Below, in pieces: positions 27,052 to 40,424 of a stretch of DNA of 64,000 bases. The notes beneath the pieces are model-generated. The model did no database searches, was not told the DNA's origin, and saw only the letters and a program-made list of their open reading frames with translations. The stretch spans positions 1,684,001 through 1,748,000 of the forward strand of contig NZ_CP041242.1 in assembly GCF_006547045.1 (NCBI RefSeq), given 5' to 3'. Made by a program: the position numbers and the translations under genes. How positions within the stretch are numbered: position 1 is the stretch's first letter; each line of letters begins with the position of its first letter. This DNA comes from Lysobacter alkalisoli. Lineage in GTDB: Bacteria; Pseudomonadota; Gammaproteobacteria; Xanthomonadales; Xanthomonadaceae.

Positions 27052-28050
27052 TCAGCTTTCGAACGTGACCAGGGTGCGGCCGAACGAGCCGCCCCCGAGT
27101 ATGGTGTCGAACACCTCGGGGAGGCCATCCAGGGCGACCTCCCGGGTGCAGATGCGATCCAGGTGGCGGGGTTTCCAGTCGTTGGCCAGGTGCTGCCAGA
27201 CGGTTTCGCGGATGTCGCGCGCGGTCCCGGCCGAGGCCACGCCCAGCAGCGAGACGCCGCGGATGATGAAGGGCATGACCGTTGCGTCGAGCACGTGCGA
27301 GGCGGCCAGGCCGGCGCTTGCGACATTGCCGTAGGGCGCTGTCTGGGCCAGCAGGCTGGTCAGCATCGGGCCGCCGACGTTGTCGAGGCCGCCGCCGAAG
27401 CGGACGGACTCCATGGGGCGGCCTGTGGCCAGCGCGTCGCGGCCGAGCACCTCGCTGGCGCCGATCGACTTGAGGTAGTCGGCCTGGCCGGCCTTGCCGC
27501 TGACCGCATGCACCTCGAAGCCGGCGCGGCTGAAGATATCGAGAGCGAGCGAACCGACGCCGCCGGTGGCCCCGGTCACCGCGAGTGGGCCCAGGTCGGG
27601 CGTCTGCCGGTTCTCGGTCATGCGCAGCAGGGCGAGCGCGGCGGTGAAGCCGGCGGTACCGAGGATCATGCTCTCGCGCAGGGTCAGGCCGGCAGGCAGC
27701 GGGATCGCCCACTTCGCTTCCAGCCGGGCATATTCGGAGTAGCCACCGTCGCGGGTCTCGCTCAGGCCGCAGCCGGTCACCAGCACCTTGTCGCCTTCCT
27801 TGAATGTCGGGTCGGTCGAGGCGACCACGTGGCCGGCGACGTCGATGCCGCCGACCAACGGGAACCGGCGCAGGATCTTGCCCTTGCCGGTGCCGGCCAG
27901 CGCGTCCTTGAAGTTGACCGAGGAATACGCAGTCCGTATGACGACTTCACCGGGTGCCAGATCGTCGAGCGACACCTGCTCGATGCCGCTGCGGTAGCCC
28001 GCGTCGTCGTTGTGGATGCGGAAGGCGTTGAAAGTGGCGGGGACCGACAT
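27052..28050 (-). CDS. AcuI/YhdH-type NADPH-dependent quinone oxidoreductase
   Basis: A 332-residue medium-chain dehydrogenase/reductase of the YhdH/AcuI group, members of which reduce acryloyl-CoA or related enoyl compounds with NADPH. Visible features are an N-terminal catalytic fold (SSVNFKDALAGTGKGKI, GGIDVAGHV) and a Rossmann domain with VTGATGGVGSLALDI at about 157-171. No structural zinc cysteines are seen. Cytoplasmic, probably a single-gene unit, with a REP-like repeat upstream. Confidence 0.88.
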   Translation of the reverse strand: MSVPATFNAFRIHNDDAGYRSGIEQVSLDDLAPGEVVIRTAYSSVNFKDALAGTGKGKILRRFPLVGGIDVAGHVVASTDPTFKEGDKVLVTGCGLSETRDGGYSEYARLEAKWAIPLPAGLTLRESMILGTAGFTAALALLRMTENRQTPDLGPLAVTGATGGVGSLALDIFSRAGFEVHAVSGKAGQADYLKSIGASEVLGRDALATGRPMESVRFGGGLDNVGGPMLTSLLAQTAPYGNVASAGLAASHVLDATVMPFIIRGVSLLGVASAGTARDIRETVWQHLANDWKPRHLDRICTREVALDGLPEVFDTILGGGSFGRTLVTFES

Positions 28051-28066
28051 CGTTGTGATTCCTCCT

Positions 28067-28159
28067 GTAGCCCGGATAAGGCCGAAGGCCGCATCCGGGG
28101 CGGCTGTGGATCCCTGGGCGCCCCGCCGCCTTTGAAAGCATGGGGCCCGCCCGGGCTAC
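28067..28159. repeat. GTAGCCCGG-type intergenic repeat
   Basis: GTAGCCCGGATAAGGCCGAAGG at the left and CCCGGGCTAC at the right form the inverted ends; related to the elements at 1-60 and 49382-49465. It lies between the LOG-family gene and acuI. Confidence 0.7.
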
Positions 28160-28166
28160 GCCAAGA

Positions 28167-28760
28167 CTAGCGCAGCGACTTGCGTCGCTTCTCGTCCATC
28201 CACTTGTCGGCATGGGCCGGGGTGTAGTGTTGCATCCAGTCGAGCATCGCGCCGATGTCGTCGCCATGCCAGAGGTCGGCGCGCTGGTCGGGATGGAGGA
28301 AGCGCTCCTCGACCATGCGGTCGATCATCGCGACCAGCGGGGCGTAAAACCCGTCGACATCGAGGAAGGCACAGGGCTTGTTGCCGATACCGAGCTGGCG
28401 CCAGGTCAGCATCTCGAACATCTCGTCCAGCGTGCCGAAGCCGCCGGGCAGGGCGACGAAGCCGTCGGCGAGGTCGAACATGCGCGCCTTGCGTTCGTGC
28501 ATGTTGGCGACGACCTCGAGCCGGGTCACGCCCTTGTGCGCGACTTCCCACCCGACCAGCTGTTCCGGGATCACGCCAATCACTTCGCCACCGGCCTCGA
28601 GCACTGCATCCGCGATCGTACCCATCAGGCCGACGTTGCCGCCACCGTAGACCAGGGCGAGGCCGTCTTTCGCCAGCCGCGTACCGAGCGCGATGGCACG
28701 CTCGTTGTAAGTCTGACGGGAGCCGGTGTTGGAACCGCAGTAGACGCAGACGCTTTTCAT
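28167..28760 (-). CDS. LOG family protein (nucleotide 5'-monophosphate ribohydrolase type)
   Basis: A 197-residue protein of the LOG/TIGR00730 family, which hydrolyse cytokinin riboside or purine 5'-monophosphates to base and ribose phosphate. Key motifs are VYGGGNVGLMG (about 40-50) and the PGGFGTLDE active-site motif (about 110-118) with the preceding MHERKA. The ATG at 28760 (MKSVCVYCGSN) is the conserved family start; the longer frame is not conserved. Cytoplasmic. Confidence 0.9.
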   Translation of the reverse strand: MKSVCVYCGSNTGSRQTYNERAIALGTRLAKDGLALVYGGGNVGLMGTIADAVLEAGGEVIGVIPEQLVGWEVAHKGVTRLEVVANMHERKARMFDLADGFVALPGGFGTLDEMFEMLTWRQLGIGNKPCAFLDVDGFYAPLVAMIDRMVEERFLHPDQRADLWHGDDIGAMLDWMQHYTPAHADKWMDEKRRKSLR

Positions 28761-28919
28761 CGGTGAATAGTGAAGGATGAACGCGAAAGAGTAAAAGCCG
28801 GAAAGCACGACGCCGGAACAAGTCCGGCGCATGTCGAAGTCAGTTTTGGCCCTAGCCCCCAAGTTGGGGGCGGTCCGCGCCGCAAGCGCGGAAGGGCGGG
28901 GTTGGCGGCATGATCGGAT

Positions 28920-30415
<1,496 letters not shown>

Positions 30416-30424
30416 CTAGGCTGT

Positions 30425-30545
30425 CCCTTCTCCCGCTGGCGGGAGAAGGTGGCGCGGAGCGCCGGATGAGGGTGGGGCGGGCGACACGCTTTCAAACGGC
30501 ATGGCCCTCACCCCGGCCCTCTCCCGCAGGCGGGAGAGGGGGAGA
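30425..30545. repeat. CTCCCGC-GCGGGAG intergenic repeats
   Basis: Two hairpins of one kind, CTTCTCCCGC/GCGGGAGAAG (30428-30449) and CCTCTCCCGC/GCGGGAGAGG (30519-30540), in opposite settings with GATGAGGGTGGGG and CCCTCACCCC between. A relative occurs at 61060-61082. They fill the gap between sucB and lpd. Confidence 0.75.
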
Positions 30546-30551
30546 ACGCCA

Positions 30552-31772
30552 TTACATGCCCAGCAGCATGCGGTGCGGGTTCTCGAGCTGGTTCTTGATG
30601 TCGACCAGGAACAGCACCGCGTCCTTGCCGTCGATGATGCGGTGGTCGTAGCTCAGCGCGATGTACATCATCGGCGCGGCGACGACCTGGCCGTTCTCGA
30701 CGATGGCGCGTTCCTTGATCGCGTGCATGCCGAGGATGGCCGATTGCGGCGGATTGACGATCGGGGTCGACATCAGCGAACCGAAGGTGCCGCCGTTGGT
30801 GATGGTGAAGGTGCCGCCCTGCAGGTCTTCCAGGGCCAGCTTGCCGTCACGGGCCTTGGCGGCGTAGTCGGCGATGCCCTGTTCGACTTCGGCGAAGCCC
30901 ATGCGCTCGACGTTGCGCAGGACCGGGGTGACCAGGCCCTTGTCGGTCGATACCGCGATCGAGATGTCGGCGTAACCGTGGTAGATGATGTCGTCGCCGT
31001 CGACCGAGGCATTGATGACCGGGTAGCGCTGCAGCGCGTTGGCGGCGGCCTTGGCGAAGAAGCTCATGAAGCCGAGCTTGATGCCGTGCTCCTTCTGGAA
31101 GGCCTCGCCGAGCTGCTTGCGCATGGCCATGACCTTGCCCAGGTTGACCTCGTTGAACGAGGTCAGCATCGCGATCGATTCCTTCGACTGCATCAGACGC
31201 TCGGCGATGCGCTTGCGCATGCGGGTCATCGCCACGCGCTCTTCCGGACGTGCGCCGCCGGCCTGGCCGACGCCACCGCTGCGGGCATAGTTCAGCAGGT
31301 CTTCCTTGGTCACCGCGCCGCGACGGCCGCTGCCTTCGACATTGGCCGGGTCGATGCCCTGGCTGACTGCGGTGAAGCGTGCGCCAGGCGGCAGGTCGTC
31401 GGTCTTGCCGGCCGGCTTTGGCGTCTCGGCTTTGGCGGCTTCCGCCTTCGGCTGGATCGGCTTGGTGTCGGCCTCCTGCTTCCTGGCCTCCTTTTCGGCC
31501 GTCTCGCTCTGCTCTTTCGGCGCGTCGGCGACCGCACCGGCCTCGACCAGTCCCAGGATCTGCTCGCTGGTGACCGTGTCGCCTTCGTTGAACTTGATCT
31601 CTTTCAGCACGCCATCGACCGGCGACGGTACTTCGAGCACGACCTTGTCGGTCTCGAGGTCCACCAGGTTCTCGTCGCGCTTGACCGAGTCGCCCGGCTT
31701 CTTGTGCCAGCTGGCGATGGTGGCGTCGGAGACGGACTCGGGCAGTACCGGAACTTTGATCTCGGTGCTCAT
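30552..31772 (-). CDS. sucB: Dihydrolipoyllysine succinyltransferase (E2o)
   Basis: A 406-residue core subunit of the 2-oxoglutarate dehydrogenase complex. The lipoyl domain (1-77) has the modified lysine in [12 protein letters not shown]; an Ala/Lys/Glu-rich linker follows; the E3-binding domain lies near 115-150 ([14 protein letters not shown]); and the acyltransferase domain ends with the catalytic [14 protein letters not shown]. The ATG at 31772 is the conserved start ([14 protein letters not shown]). It is 58 bp downstream of sucA and surely cotranscribed. Confidence 0.96.
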   Translation of the reverse strand: MSTEIKVPVLPESVSDATIASWHKKPGDSVKRDENLVDLETDKVVLEVPSPVDGVLKEIKFNEGDTVTSEQILGLVEAGAVADAPKEQSETAEKEARKQEADTKPIQPKAEAAKAETPKPAGKTDDLPPGARFTAVSQGIDPANVEGSGRRGAVTKEDLLNYARSGGVGQAGGARPEERVAMTRMRKRIAERLMQSKESIAMLTSFNEVNLGKVMAMRKQLGEAFQKEHGIKLGFMSFFAKAAANALQRYPVINASVDGDDIIYHGYADISIAVSTDKGLVTPVLRNVERMGFAEVEQGIADYAAKARDGKLALEDLQGGTFTITNGGTFGSLMSTPIVNPPQSAILGMHAIKERAIVENGQVVAAPMMYIALSYDHRIIDGKDAVLFLVDIKNQLENPHRMLLGM

Positions 31773-31830
31773 GGGGTGGGCATCCTGGATTGCTTGAATG
31801 AAGTGTCGGAGGGCGAGGGAAGGCGGGCGG

Positions 31831-34656
31831 TCACTCGGGACTCGCATCGCCCTGGAGAGGGTTGGTCAGCGCATCGGCCACCAGCTGGTTCTGCTCGGCC
31901 ACGTGATCTGCGTAGTGACCGGCGGCCGGCGACGGAGAACGCAGGCGACCGGCGTAATGCAGCGTCTGCTTGCCTTGCAGGCAGTGGGTCAGGTGGTGGC
32001 GGATCTGGTACCACGCGCCCTGGTTCTGCGGCTCCTCCTGGCACCACACGACATCCACGGCCTTGGAGAAACGCTTGAGCTCGGCCGACAGCAGTTCGCG
32101 GGGGAACGGGTAGAGCTGCTCGATACGAACGAGCGCGACGTCAGTGAGCTTGTCCTTCTGCGCCTGTTCGAGCAGGTCGTAATAGACCTTGCCGCCGCAG
32201 ACCACGACGCGCTTGACCTTCTTCGGGTCGGCGCTGGCGTCGGGGATCAGGTGCTGGAATTCGCCCTTGGCCAACTCGTCCAGTGTCGACACCGCGAGCT
32301 TGTGGCGCAGCAGCGACTTCGGCGTCATCACCACCAACGGCTTGCGCGTGGTCATGCGCATCTGTCGGCGGATCATGTGGTAGGCCTGCGCCGGCGTGGT
32401 CGGCGTGCAGACGATCATGTTGTCCAGCGCGCACAGCTGGAGGAAGCGCTCCAGTCGTGCCGAGCTGTGCTCGGGCCCCTGACCCTCGTAGCCGTGCGGC
32501 AGGAACAGGGCCAGCCCGCACAGGCGGCCCCACTTGGCTTCGCCGGACACGATGAACTGGTCGATCACGACCTGGGCGCCGTTGGCGAAGTCGCCGAACT
32601 GGGCTTCCCAGATGTCCAGCGTCATCGGATCGGTGGTCGAGTAGCCGTATTCGAAGCCCATCACCGCTTCCTCGCTGAGCAGCGAGTCGATGATGGTGAC
32701 GTCGGACGGGTTCTTGACCAGCCGACGCAGCGGCAGGACGTATTCGTCCGTGGTCTGCTCATGCAGGATCGCGTGGCGGTGGAAGAAGGTGCCGCGGCCG
32801 CAGTCCTGGCCGACCAGGCGCAGGCGGTAGCCCTCGTCGAGCAGGGTCGCGTAGGCCAGGTTCTCGGCGAAACCCCAGTCGCCCGGCTGCTTGCCGGCGG
32901 CCATCTTGCGGCGATCGTCGTAGATCTTGGCCACGCGCGGGTGCAGCTTGACCGTATCCGGGATCTCGTTGATCACCCCGGCCAGCTCGCGCAGCTTCTT
33001 GCCATCGAAGGTGGTGTCGACCGGATCGCCGAGCTTGCCCTTGAGGAAGCTTGGCCAGTCGATGGTGAACTCGTCGGACTGCGGCTCGGCCAGTTCGGTG
33101 GTGATCTCGCCGGCGTCGAGGCGATCGCGGTATGCATCGACCATGGCCTGGGCCGCGTCGGCCGACAACGAGCCCTCCGCGGCCAGCCTGTCGGCGTAGA
33201 TCGCACGCGGGGTCGGGTGCTTGCGGATCTTCTGGTACATCAACGGCTGGGTCGCCGCGGGCTCGTCGGCCTCGTTGTGGCCGTGGCGGCGATAGCAGAC
33301 CAGGTCGATGACCACGTCCCTGCCGAACTGGTTACGGAAGTCCAGCGCCAGCTCGGCGCAGAACACCACCGCTTCCGGGTCGTCGCCGTTCACATGCAGG
33401 ATCGGCGCGCCGACCATCTTGGCAACATCGGTGCAGTACAGGGTGGAGCGCGCATCCTGGCGGTCGCTGGTGGTGAAGCCGACCTGGTTGTTGATGACGA
33501 TGTGCACCGTGCCGCCGACCGCGAAACCGCGTGCCTGCGACATCTGGAACAGTTCCATCACCACACCCTGGCCGGCGAACGCGGCGTCGCCGTGCATCAG
33601 CACCGGCAGCACCTGGCCGCGCCCGATGTCGCCGCGGCGATCCTGGCGCGAGCGTACGCTGCCAGCGACCACCGGGTCGACGATCTCCAAGTGCGAGGGG
33701 TTGAACGCCAGCGCCAGGTGGACCGGGCCGCTCGGGGTGGCGATGTCGGCGGAGAAGCCCATGTGGTACTTCACGTCGCCGGTGTGGGCGCGGTCTTCCT
33801 GCTGGTGCTCGAACTTGCCCTCGAACTCGTCGAACAACTGGCGGGCGGGCTTGCCGAGGGTGTTGACCAGCACGTTGAGGCGGCCGCGGTGGGCCATGCC
33901 GATCACCACGTCGTGCACGCCGTTGGCGCCAGAACGGTGGATCAGGTTGTCCATCAGCGGGATCAGCGCATCGCCGCCTTCGATCGAGAAGCGCTTCTGG
34001 CCGACGTACTTGGTGCCCAGGTAGCGCTCCAGACCTTCGGCTGCGGTCAGGCGTTCGAGAATGCGCTTCTTTTCCTCGGGCGTGCGACCGTACTGGCCGC
34101 CGGCCTTCTCCAGCCGCTCGTACACCCAGCGGCGCTGTTCGGCGTCGGAGATGTGCATGAACTCGGCGCCGATCGGACCGGTGTAGGTGGCCTTGAGGCG
34201 CTTGAGCAGCTCGCCGAGCTTCATCCGCTCGTGCCCGGCGACGCCGCCGGTGCTGAACTCGGCCGAAAGGTCGGACTGGGTCAGCCGGTGGAATGGCAGG
34301 TCGAGGTCGGGCGCGACCAGCTTCTCGGCCATGCCCAGCGGATCGGTGTCGGCGGCAAGGTGGCCGCGCGAGCGATAGGCGGTAATCAGGCGGCCGACAG
34401 AGCGTTCGCGCTCGTCGCCCGTGCCCGTCCCGGCCTGGCCGGCCGAGGCCTTGCGGGCGGCGACGGCAATGCTGTCGAGGACGGCCGAATGGGGCAGGTC
34501 GCCGGCCTCACGGCCCTTGAATCCGTCGAAATAGGCTTTCCACTTGGATCCGACGCTGTCGGGATCGACCAGATACTGCTCGTACAGGTCTTCGATGTAG
34601 GCGGCGTTGGCGCCGAGCTGCGACGACTGGGCAAACTGCTTCAGAAGGCTGTCCAC
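31831..34656 (-). CDS. sucA: 2-oxoglutarate dehydrogenase E1 component
   Basis: A 941-residue thiamine-diphosphate enzyme that decarboxylates 2-oxoglutarate in the TCA cycle. The N-terminal motif [18 protein letters not shown], the [11 protein letters not shown] segment, the [10 protein letters not shown] active-site loop and the C-terminal [19 protein letters not shown] are all present. I start at the GTG at 34656 ([15 protein letters not shown]), which matches the usual family start; the ATG at 34710 would add 18 unlikely residues. First gene of the operon. Confidence 0.95.
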   Translation of the reverse strand: MDSLLKQFAQSSQLGANAAYIEDLYEQYLVDPDSVGSKWKAYFDGFKGREAGDLPHSAVLDSIAVAARKASAGQAGTGTGDERERSVGRLITAYRSRGHLAADTDPLGMAEKLVAPDLDLPFHRLTQSDLSAEFSTGGVAGHERMKLGELLKRLKATYTGPIGAEFMHISDAEQRRWVYERLEKAGGQYGRTPEEKKRILERLTAAEGLERYLGTKYVGQKRFSIEGGDALIPLMDNLIHRSGANGVHDVVIGMAHRGRLNVLVNTLGKPARQLFDEFEGKFEHQQEDRAHTGDVKYHMGFSADIATPSGPVHLALAFNPSHLEIVDPVVAGSVRSRQDRRGDIGRGQVLPVLMHGDAAFAGQGVVMELFQMSQARGFAVGGTVHIVINNQVGFTTSDRQDARSTLYCTDVAKMVGAPILHVNGDDPEAVVFCAELALDFRNQFGRDVVIDLVCYRRHGHNEADEPAATQPLMYQKIRKHPTPRAIYADRLAAEGSLSADAAQAMVDAYRDRLDAGEITTELAEPQSDEFTIDWPSFLKGKLGDPVDTTFDGKKLRELAGVINEIPDTVKLHPRVAKIYDDRRKMAAGKQPGDWGFAENLAYATLLDEGYRLRLVGQDCGRGTFFHRHAILHEQTTDEYVLPLRRLVKNPSDVTIIDSLLSEEAVMGFEYGYSTTDPMTLDIWEAQFGDFANGAQVVIDQFIVSGEAKWGRLCGLALFLPHGYEGQGPEHSSARLERFLQLCALDNMIVCTPTTPAQAYHMIRRQMRMTTRKPLVVMTPKSLLRHKLAVSTLDELAKGEFQHLIPDASADPKKVKRVVVCGGKVYYDLLEQAQKDKLTDVALVRIEQLYPFPRELLSAELKRFSKAVDVVWCQEEPQNQGAWYQIRHHLTHCLQGKQTLHYAGRLRSPSPAAGHYADHVAEQNQLVADALTNPLQGDASPE

Positions 34657-34828
34657 GATGCTGGTCGGGATACTCGAGGGGAAAGGGGGCGGCCCGCGCT
34701 GGATGCGCAAAGCGGCTTAACGGGGCCAAGACGCGGAATTATAACGGCAGCCGGGGGGGCGACGGCCACCACCAATGTCCAATTGAATGTCGACTGGCCA
34801 CAGATTCGGTCGCGCGGTCATCCGCGGG

Positions 34829-35731
34829 TCAGAGTCCGAGTGCCCGGAACTCGACGCCAGGACGGGCGCGCTCCCATGTTTCCTGGAACAGGGCGCGCAA
34901 CTGACGGGCGCGGCCGGGAGCATCGAGGCGGGTTTCGCCTTCGAACCGGTGGCCGAGGTTGCGGTAGTACCAGCCGCCGCGGTCGTTCACTGCATAGGCG
35001 CCGGCAAAGTCGCGATCAACGGGTTCTTCGACGATGCGGAAGCCGATCGAGGACGGCAACCGCTGGGCCAGCCCGATCAGCGGCGCGGCGGCACGCTGTG
35101 CCGGACCGGGGTTTTGCAACAGGATCCGCAGTTCACCGCCCGAAATGGCGAAATGACGGAAGGCGGTCATCAATTCCGGCTGGTCGAGCAGCCCCGGGTC
35201 CAGCTCGCGGCTGTAGATGAGCAGTTCGCGGCGGGCGGTGGACACCAGTCCGAGCATGGCGGCCAGCGCCGCCTCGCGGTCGGCGACGGGGTTAGGGCCG
35301 TCGACCATCCGGACCATGCCCTGGTGCTGGATGCCGGCCTCCTCGAACTGCTTACCTTCGGGCAGGAAGCCGTGGCGGAGGTAGAACCCGATCGCATCGA
35401 CCTGGGCGTGCAGCGCGATCGTGCGCCAGCGGTGGGCGCGGGCGCGTTCGATCAGGGCGTCCAGCAGGGCATCGCCGACACCGCGGCCACGCCAGTCGGG
35501 CACCACCGCCATTCGGCCGATCCGGTGTTCCGGAGTCAGCCGGCCGGTGCCGATCGGCCGGCCTTCGGTGTCGCGGGCGAGAACGTGGTCGCAGAGCGGG
35601 TCGAGGGCGTCGAGCTCGATCCCGGCCGGCACGCCCTGTTCCCGCACGAACACCGTTTCGCGGACTGCGCGCAGGTCGGGCAGGGCAGCGGCGTACTCCA
35701 CCGCTTCGACGACGAAGTCGGGGTGGCTCAT
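34829..35731 (-). CDS. GNAT acetyltransferase with C-terminal DUF7931-like domain
   Basis: A 300-residue protein. The GNAT domain (about 5-140) has the acetyl-CoA loop RMAVVPDWRGRGVGDALL and the FYLRHGF strand-helix; the second half (about 160-300) contains RRELLIYSRELDPGLLD and resembles the DUF7931 phospholipase-D-like region that is fused to GNAT domains in this group. Substrate unknown. Its ATG overlaps the stop of the upstream roxA by four bases (ATGA), so the two are translationally coupled. Confidence 0.82.
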   Translation of the reverse strand: MSHPDFVVEAVEYAAALPDLRAVRETVFVREQGVPAGIELDALDPLCDHVLARDTEGRPIGTGRLTPEHRIGRMAVVPDWRGRGVGDALLDALIERARAHRWRTIALHAQVDAIGFYLRHGFLPEGKQFEEAGIQHQGMVRMVDGPNPVADREAALAAMLGLVSTARRELLIYSRELDPGLLDQPELMTAFRHFAISGGELRILLQNPGPAQRAAAPLIGLAQRLPSSIGFRIVEEPVDRDFAGAYAVNDRGGWYYRNLGHRFEGETRLDAPGRARQLRALFQETWERARPGVEFRALGL

Positions 35732-37044
35732 TGTCCGCTCCCGTCTTCCGGCCACCATGTCGCGCCGTTGCCGCCGTCGTCCCCGTCCGCATCCATTTGC
35801 AGGTGGTAATGGCCGGTCCGGTACAACTCGAATACGCAGTCCTGTCCGGCCTGGCCAAGCGCGGCATAGTCGTCGCCATCGAGCACGCGGCTGTTGGCGA
35901 CCCGGGCTGCGGCCCTGGCGGGTAGAGCGATGGCATGGCCGTTGACATACAGGCGCGAGCCGCGCCCGCCCTTGCGCCAGGCCATGCGCGACCACGGATG
36001 GCGGACGAGGCGGGCGCCGTGCTGGAGATCCCATTCGATCTCGATTCGCGAGCGTCCGTTCTCGCCGGCAATCACTTCGCCGGAACTGCGATAGAGGGTG
36101 ATGAAGCGGCCGAACCAATCGCCGAGGCGCTCGGGATCGTTCATGCGCAGCATGTTGAGCGCCTCGACCGCGCGGTTCATGGCCGCAACGTCGATCTCGG
36201 CCGGATCGCGTGGCGGTTCGAGGTCGGGATCGCGATAGCGCAAGGCCTCATCGGCTTCGGCGGCGAGGGTGTCGACGAAGTCGCCAAGCAGTTCCGCCGC
36301 CGACGGCGCGCGCATGCCGACCGAGAAGGTCAGGCAGGCATCCTCGGCGACACCGTGGTGCGGTACGCCGGGCGGCAGGTAAAGCATGTCGCCGGGACCG
36401 AGTACCCAGTCGTGGGTCGGAGAGAAACGCTGCAGCAGCTTGAGTTCGACATCGCGGCGGAACGTAAGCGATGGACTCTCGGAGGCGTCGATCTGCCAGC
36501 GCCGGCGACCCTGGGCCTGCAGCAGGAAAACGTCGTATTGGTCGACATGGGCACCGACCGAGCCGCCAGGTGCGGCGAACGAGACCATGATGTCGTCGAT
36601 GCGCCAGCGTGGCAGGAAGTCGAAGCAGTCGAGCAGGGCGGCGACGTCGGCGTCCCACTTGTCCACGTCCTGCACCAGCAGGGTCCAGTCCTGGTGCGGC
36701 ATGCCGGGGAATTCGTCTTCGCGGAACGGGCCGGTGCGCAGCCGCCAGTGATCTCGATCGCGATCGTGGCTGACGATCCGCGACAGTGCCATCTCTTCGC
36801 AGGCCAGCCCGGCCAGGTCCTCCGGCTCGATCGGCGAGACGAAGCCGGGAAAGGCGTTGCGGATCAGCAGCGGGCGCTTCTGCCAGTAGTCGCGCAGGAA
36901 GTCGGCCGGTGGCATGCCGAGCGGGGGCAGGGCGCTGGCATCGATTTCGACGGGTGGCATGTCCTGCTTCCGCTTGCTGGCGGGGGAAGGAACTCGCTTC
37001 TTTGTGGCGGCCGTCTTGGCTGCCTTTTCACGGGACTTGCTCAT
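35728..37044 (-). CDS. roxA: JmjC-type ribosomal protein L16 arginine hydroxylase (RoxA/YcfD)
   Basis: A cytoplasmic 2-oxoglutarate/Fe(II) oxygenase of the YcfD type, which hydroxylates an arginine of ribosomal protein L16. Iron ligands are in GAHVDQYDVFLLQ (H-x-D near 165) and the later PPGVPHHG (near 227); substrate-binding TLLVQDVDKWD and a C-terminal winged-helix-like dimer domain follow. At 438 residues it is longer than E. coli YcfD, mainly through a Lys/Ala-rich N-terminus (SKSREKAAKTAATKK). The start may instead be the later MPPVEID. Overlaps the VOC gene's stop. Confidence 0.88.
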   Translation of the reverse strand: MSKSREKAAKTAATKKRVPSPASKRKQDMPPVEIDASALPPLGMPPADFLRDYWQKRPLLIRNAFPGFVSPIEPEDLAGLACEEMALSRIVSHDRDRDHWRLRTGPFREDEFPGMPHQDWTLLVQDVDKWDADVAALLDCFDFLPRWRIDDIMVSFAAPGGSVGAHVDQYDVFLLQAQGRRRWQIDASESPSLTFRRDVELKLLQRFSPTHDWVLGPGDMLYLPPGVPHHGVAEDACLTFSVGMRAPSAAELLGDFVDTLAAEADEALRYRDPDLEPPRDPAEIDVAAMNRAVEALNMLRMNDPERLGDWFGRFITLYRSSGEVIAGENGRSRIEIEWDLQHGARLVRHPWSRMAWRKGGRGSRLYVNGHAIALPARAAARVANSRVLDGDDYAALGQAGQDCVFELYRTGHYHLQMDADGDDGGNGATWWPEDGSGQ

Positions 37045-37439
37045 GTCGCGATCTCGTCGTAGCCGCGTCCAAGAAATTGCAGCAGGCACCAACCGTGACC
37101 AAACGGGTCGGCGAGGGTGACAATGCGGCCCCAGTCGGCTTCTCGGGTGTCGCCTTCCTGCACCGCGCCGGCCGCCAAGGCCTTGTCGAGGGCTGTGTCG
37201 AGGTCGTTGACGATCACGTCGCAGTGCAGCGGCGTCCAGTGGCGGGCGTAGTCGCGCCGGCTGCCGGCGGCACCGCGGCTGCCTTCGGCTTTCTGCAGCA
37301 GGTAGATAGCTGCGGTCGCACCAAGCAGTTCAACGCAGCCCTCGCCGAAACGCCGGCCCGGGTTCAGGCCGAAGGCCGCGGTGTAGAACGCTTCCGCGGC
37401 ACTGATATCCGGGACGTCTATGTTCAACAGCAGGTTCAT
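37041..37439 (-). CDS. VOC (glyoxalase/bleomycin-resistance fold) family protein
   Basis: A 132-residue protein with the two beta-alpha-beta-beta-beta modules of the vicinal oxygen chelate superfamily: LLLNIDVPDISAAEAFYT, CVELLGATAAIYLL, HCDVIVNDLDTALDKA and VTLADPFGHGWCLLQF. Such proteins may be metal enzymes or binding proteins; the substrate is not deducible. The stop overlaps the start of roxA (ATGA), making a coupled unit VOC-roxA-GNAT. Confidence 0.85.
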   Translation of the reverse strand: MNLLLNIDVPDISAAEAFYTAAFGLNPGRRFGEGCVELLGATAAIYLLQKAEGSRGAAGSRRDYARHWTPLHCDVIVNDLDTALDKALAAGAVQEGDTREADWGRIVTLADPFGHGWCLLQFLGRGYDEIAT

Positions 37440-37475
37440 CGCGATGCCTCGTGTCTAGACGCCAGGCTCTGCCGT

Positions 37476-38891
<1,416 letters not shown>

Positions 38892-38981
38892 CTACAGCGA
38901 CTGCCGGGCCTGGGCCGGTTGACGCGGCTGTGGCGGCCGCGGCGGTAAGCTCGCCGGAGTCAATCTCCCCGGAAGCACACC

Positions 38982-40388
38982 ATGGCCAACAAGAATTCCC
39001 GCATCGAGGACTTCCGTATCGAGCACGACAGCATGGGCGAACTGCAGGTACCCGCCGAGGCCCTGTGGGGCGCCCAGACCCAGCGTGCCGTGCAGAACTT
39101 CCCGGTCTCGGGGCAGCGCATGCCGCGCGAATTCATCCGCGCGATGGGCCTGGTCAAAGCGGCTGCGGCAGAGATCAACGGCGGCTTCGGTCTGCTCGGC
39201 AAGGGCGCTTCCCGTTCGATCCGCAAGGCCGCGCTGGAAGTGGCGGCCGGCGGGCACGATGCCCATTTTCCGGTCGACGTCTTCCAGACCGGTTCCGGCA
39301 CCTCGTGCAACATGAATGCCAACGAGGTCATCGCCACGCTGGCATCGCGCGCGGGACGAGCGAAGGTCCACCCCAACGACCACGTCAACCTCGGGCAGAG
39401 CTCGAACGACGTGATTCCGACCGCGATCCGGGTTTCCGCCCAGCTCGCCACCGTCGAGCACCTGCTACCGGCACTCAGGCATCTGCGCAGGATCATCGAG
39501 CGGCGTGGCCGGTCGCTCGGGAAGCTGACCAAGACCGGCCGCACCCACCTGATGGATGCGATGCCGCTGACCTTCGCCCAGGAATTCGGCGCCTGGGCCG
39601 CGCAGTTGGCCTCGGCGCAGGAACGGATCGAGGATGCGCTCAAGCGTCTGCGCCGACTGCCGATCGGCGGCACCGCGATCGGTACGGGCATCAACGCCGA
39701 CCCGCGTTTCGGCAAGGCGATGGCGAAGGCGCTGTCCACGCTGGCCGGAACCCGGTTCGAACCGGCCGCGAACAAGTTCGAGGGCATCGCCTCGCAGGAC
39801 GATGCGGTCGAGCTGTCCGGCCAGCTCAATGCGCTGGCGGTCGCGCTGATGAAGATCTCGAATGATCTGCGCTGGATGAATTCCGGGCCGCTGGCGGGCC
39901 TGGGCGAGATCGAACTGCCGGCGCTGCAGCCTGGCAGTTCGATCATGCCGGGCAAGGTCAACCCGGTGATCCCGGAAGCGGCCTGCATGGTCTGCGCGCA
40001 GGTGATGGGCCACCACACCGCGATCACCGTCGCCGGGCAGAGCGGCAACTTCCAGCTCAACGTGATGCTGCCGCTGATCGCGGCCAACCTGCTCGATTCG
40101 ATCCGCCTGCTCGGCATCACGATGCGCCTGCTCGCCGACGATGCGGTCGCCGGCCTGAAGCCACGACCCGAACGCGTGCGCGAGGCGCTGGGCCGCAACC
40201 CGATCCTGGTCACCGCGCTCAACCCTGTGATCGGCTATGAAAAGGCCGCGGCCATCGCAAAACAGGCCTACCGCGAAGGCAGGCCTGTTCTGGAGGTGGC
40301 GGTGGAGGCGACCGGGATGGACGAGAAGGAACTGCGGCGGCTGCTTGATCCCGCCGCGCTGACCCGGGGAGGCATACAGGGCAGCTGA
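38982..40388 (+). CDS. fumC: Fumarate hydratase class II
   Basis: A 468-residue iron-independent fumarase interconverting fumarate and malate in the TCA cycle. Signature GSSIMPGKVNPVIPEA (about 316-331), substrate-binding TGSGTSCNMNANEV (about 103-116) and GQSSNDVIPTA (about 138-148) with TGRTHLMDA are all present. Divergent from purB; the 126-bp gap should hold both promoters. The ATG at 38982 follows GGAAGCACACC. Confidence 0.96.
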   Translation: MANKNSRIEDFRIEHDSMGELQVPAEALWGAQTQRAVQNFPVSGQRMPREFIRAMGLVKAAAAEINGGFGLLGKGASRSIRKAALEVAAGGHDAHFPVDVFQTGSGTSCNMNANEVIATLASRAGRAKVHPNDHVNLGQSSNDVIPTAIRVSAQLATVEHLLPALRHLRRIIERRGRSLGKLTKTGRTHLMDAMPLTFAQEFGAWAAQLASAQERIEDALKRLRRLPIGGTAIGTGINADPRFGKAMAKALSTLAGTRFEPAANKFEGIASQDDAVELSGQLNALAVALMKISNDLRWMNSGPLAGLGEIELPALQPGSSIMPGKVNPVIPEAACMVCAQVMGHHTAITVAGQSGNFQLNVMLPLIAANLLDSIRLLGITMRLLADDAVAGLKPRPERVREALGRNPILVTALNPVIGYEKAAAIAKQAYREGRPVLEVAVEATGMDEKELRRLLDPAALTRGGIQGS

Positions 40389-40424
40389 TGCGGGCGGCTG
40401 ACGCAGGAACGTCGATGGTGCGGA

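Noticed and set aside
31798..35220. A 1140-codon open frame antisense to sucA
   Set aside because: It mirrors sucA codon by codon; the translated protein is rich in Val, Arg, Asp and His in the way typical of antisense shadows.
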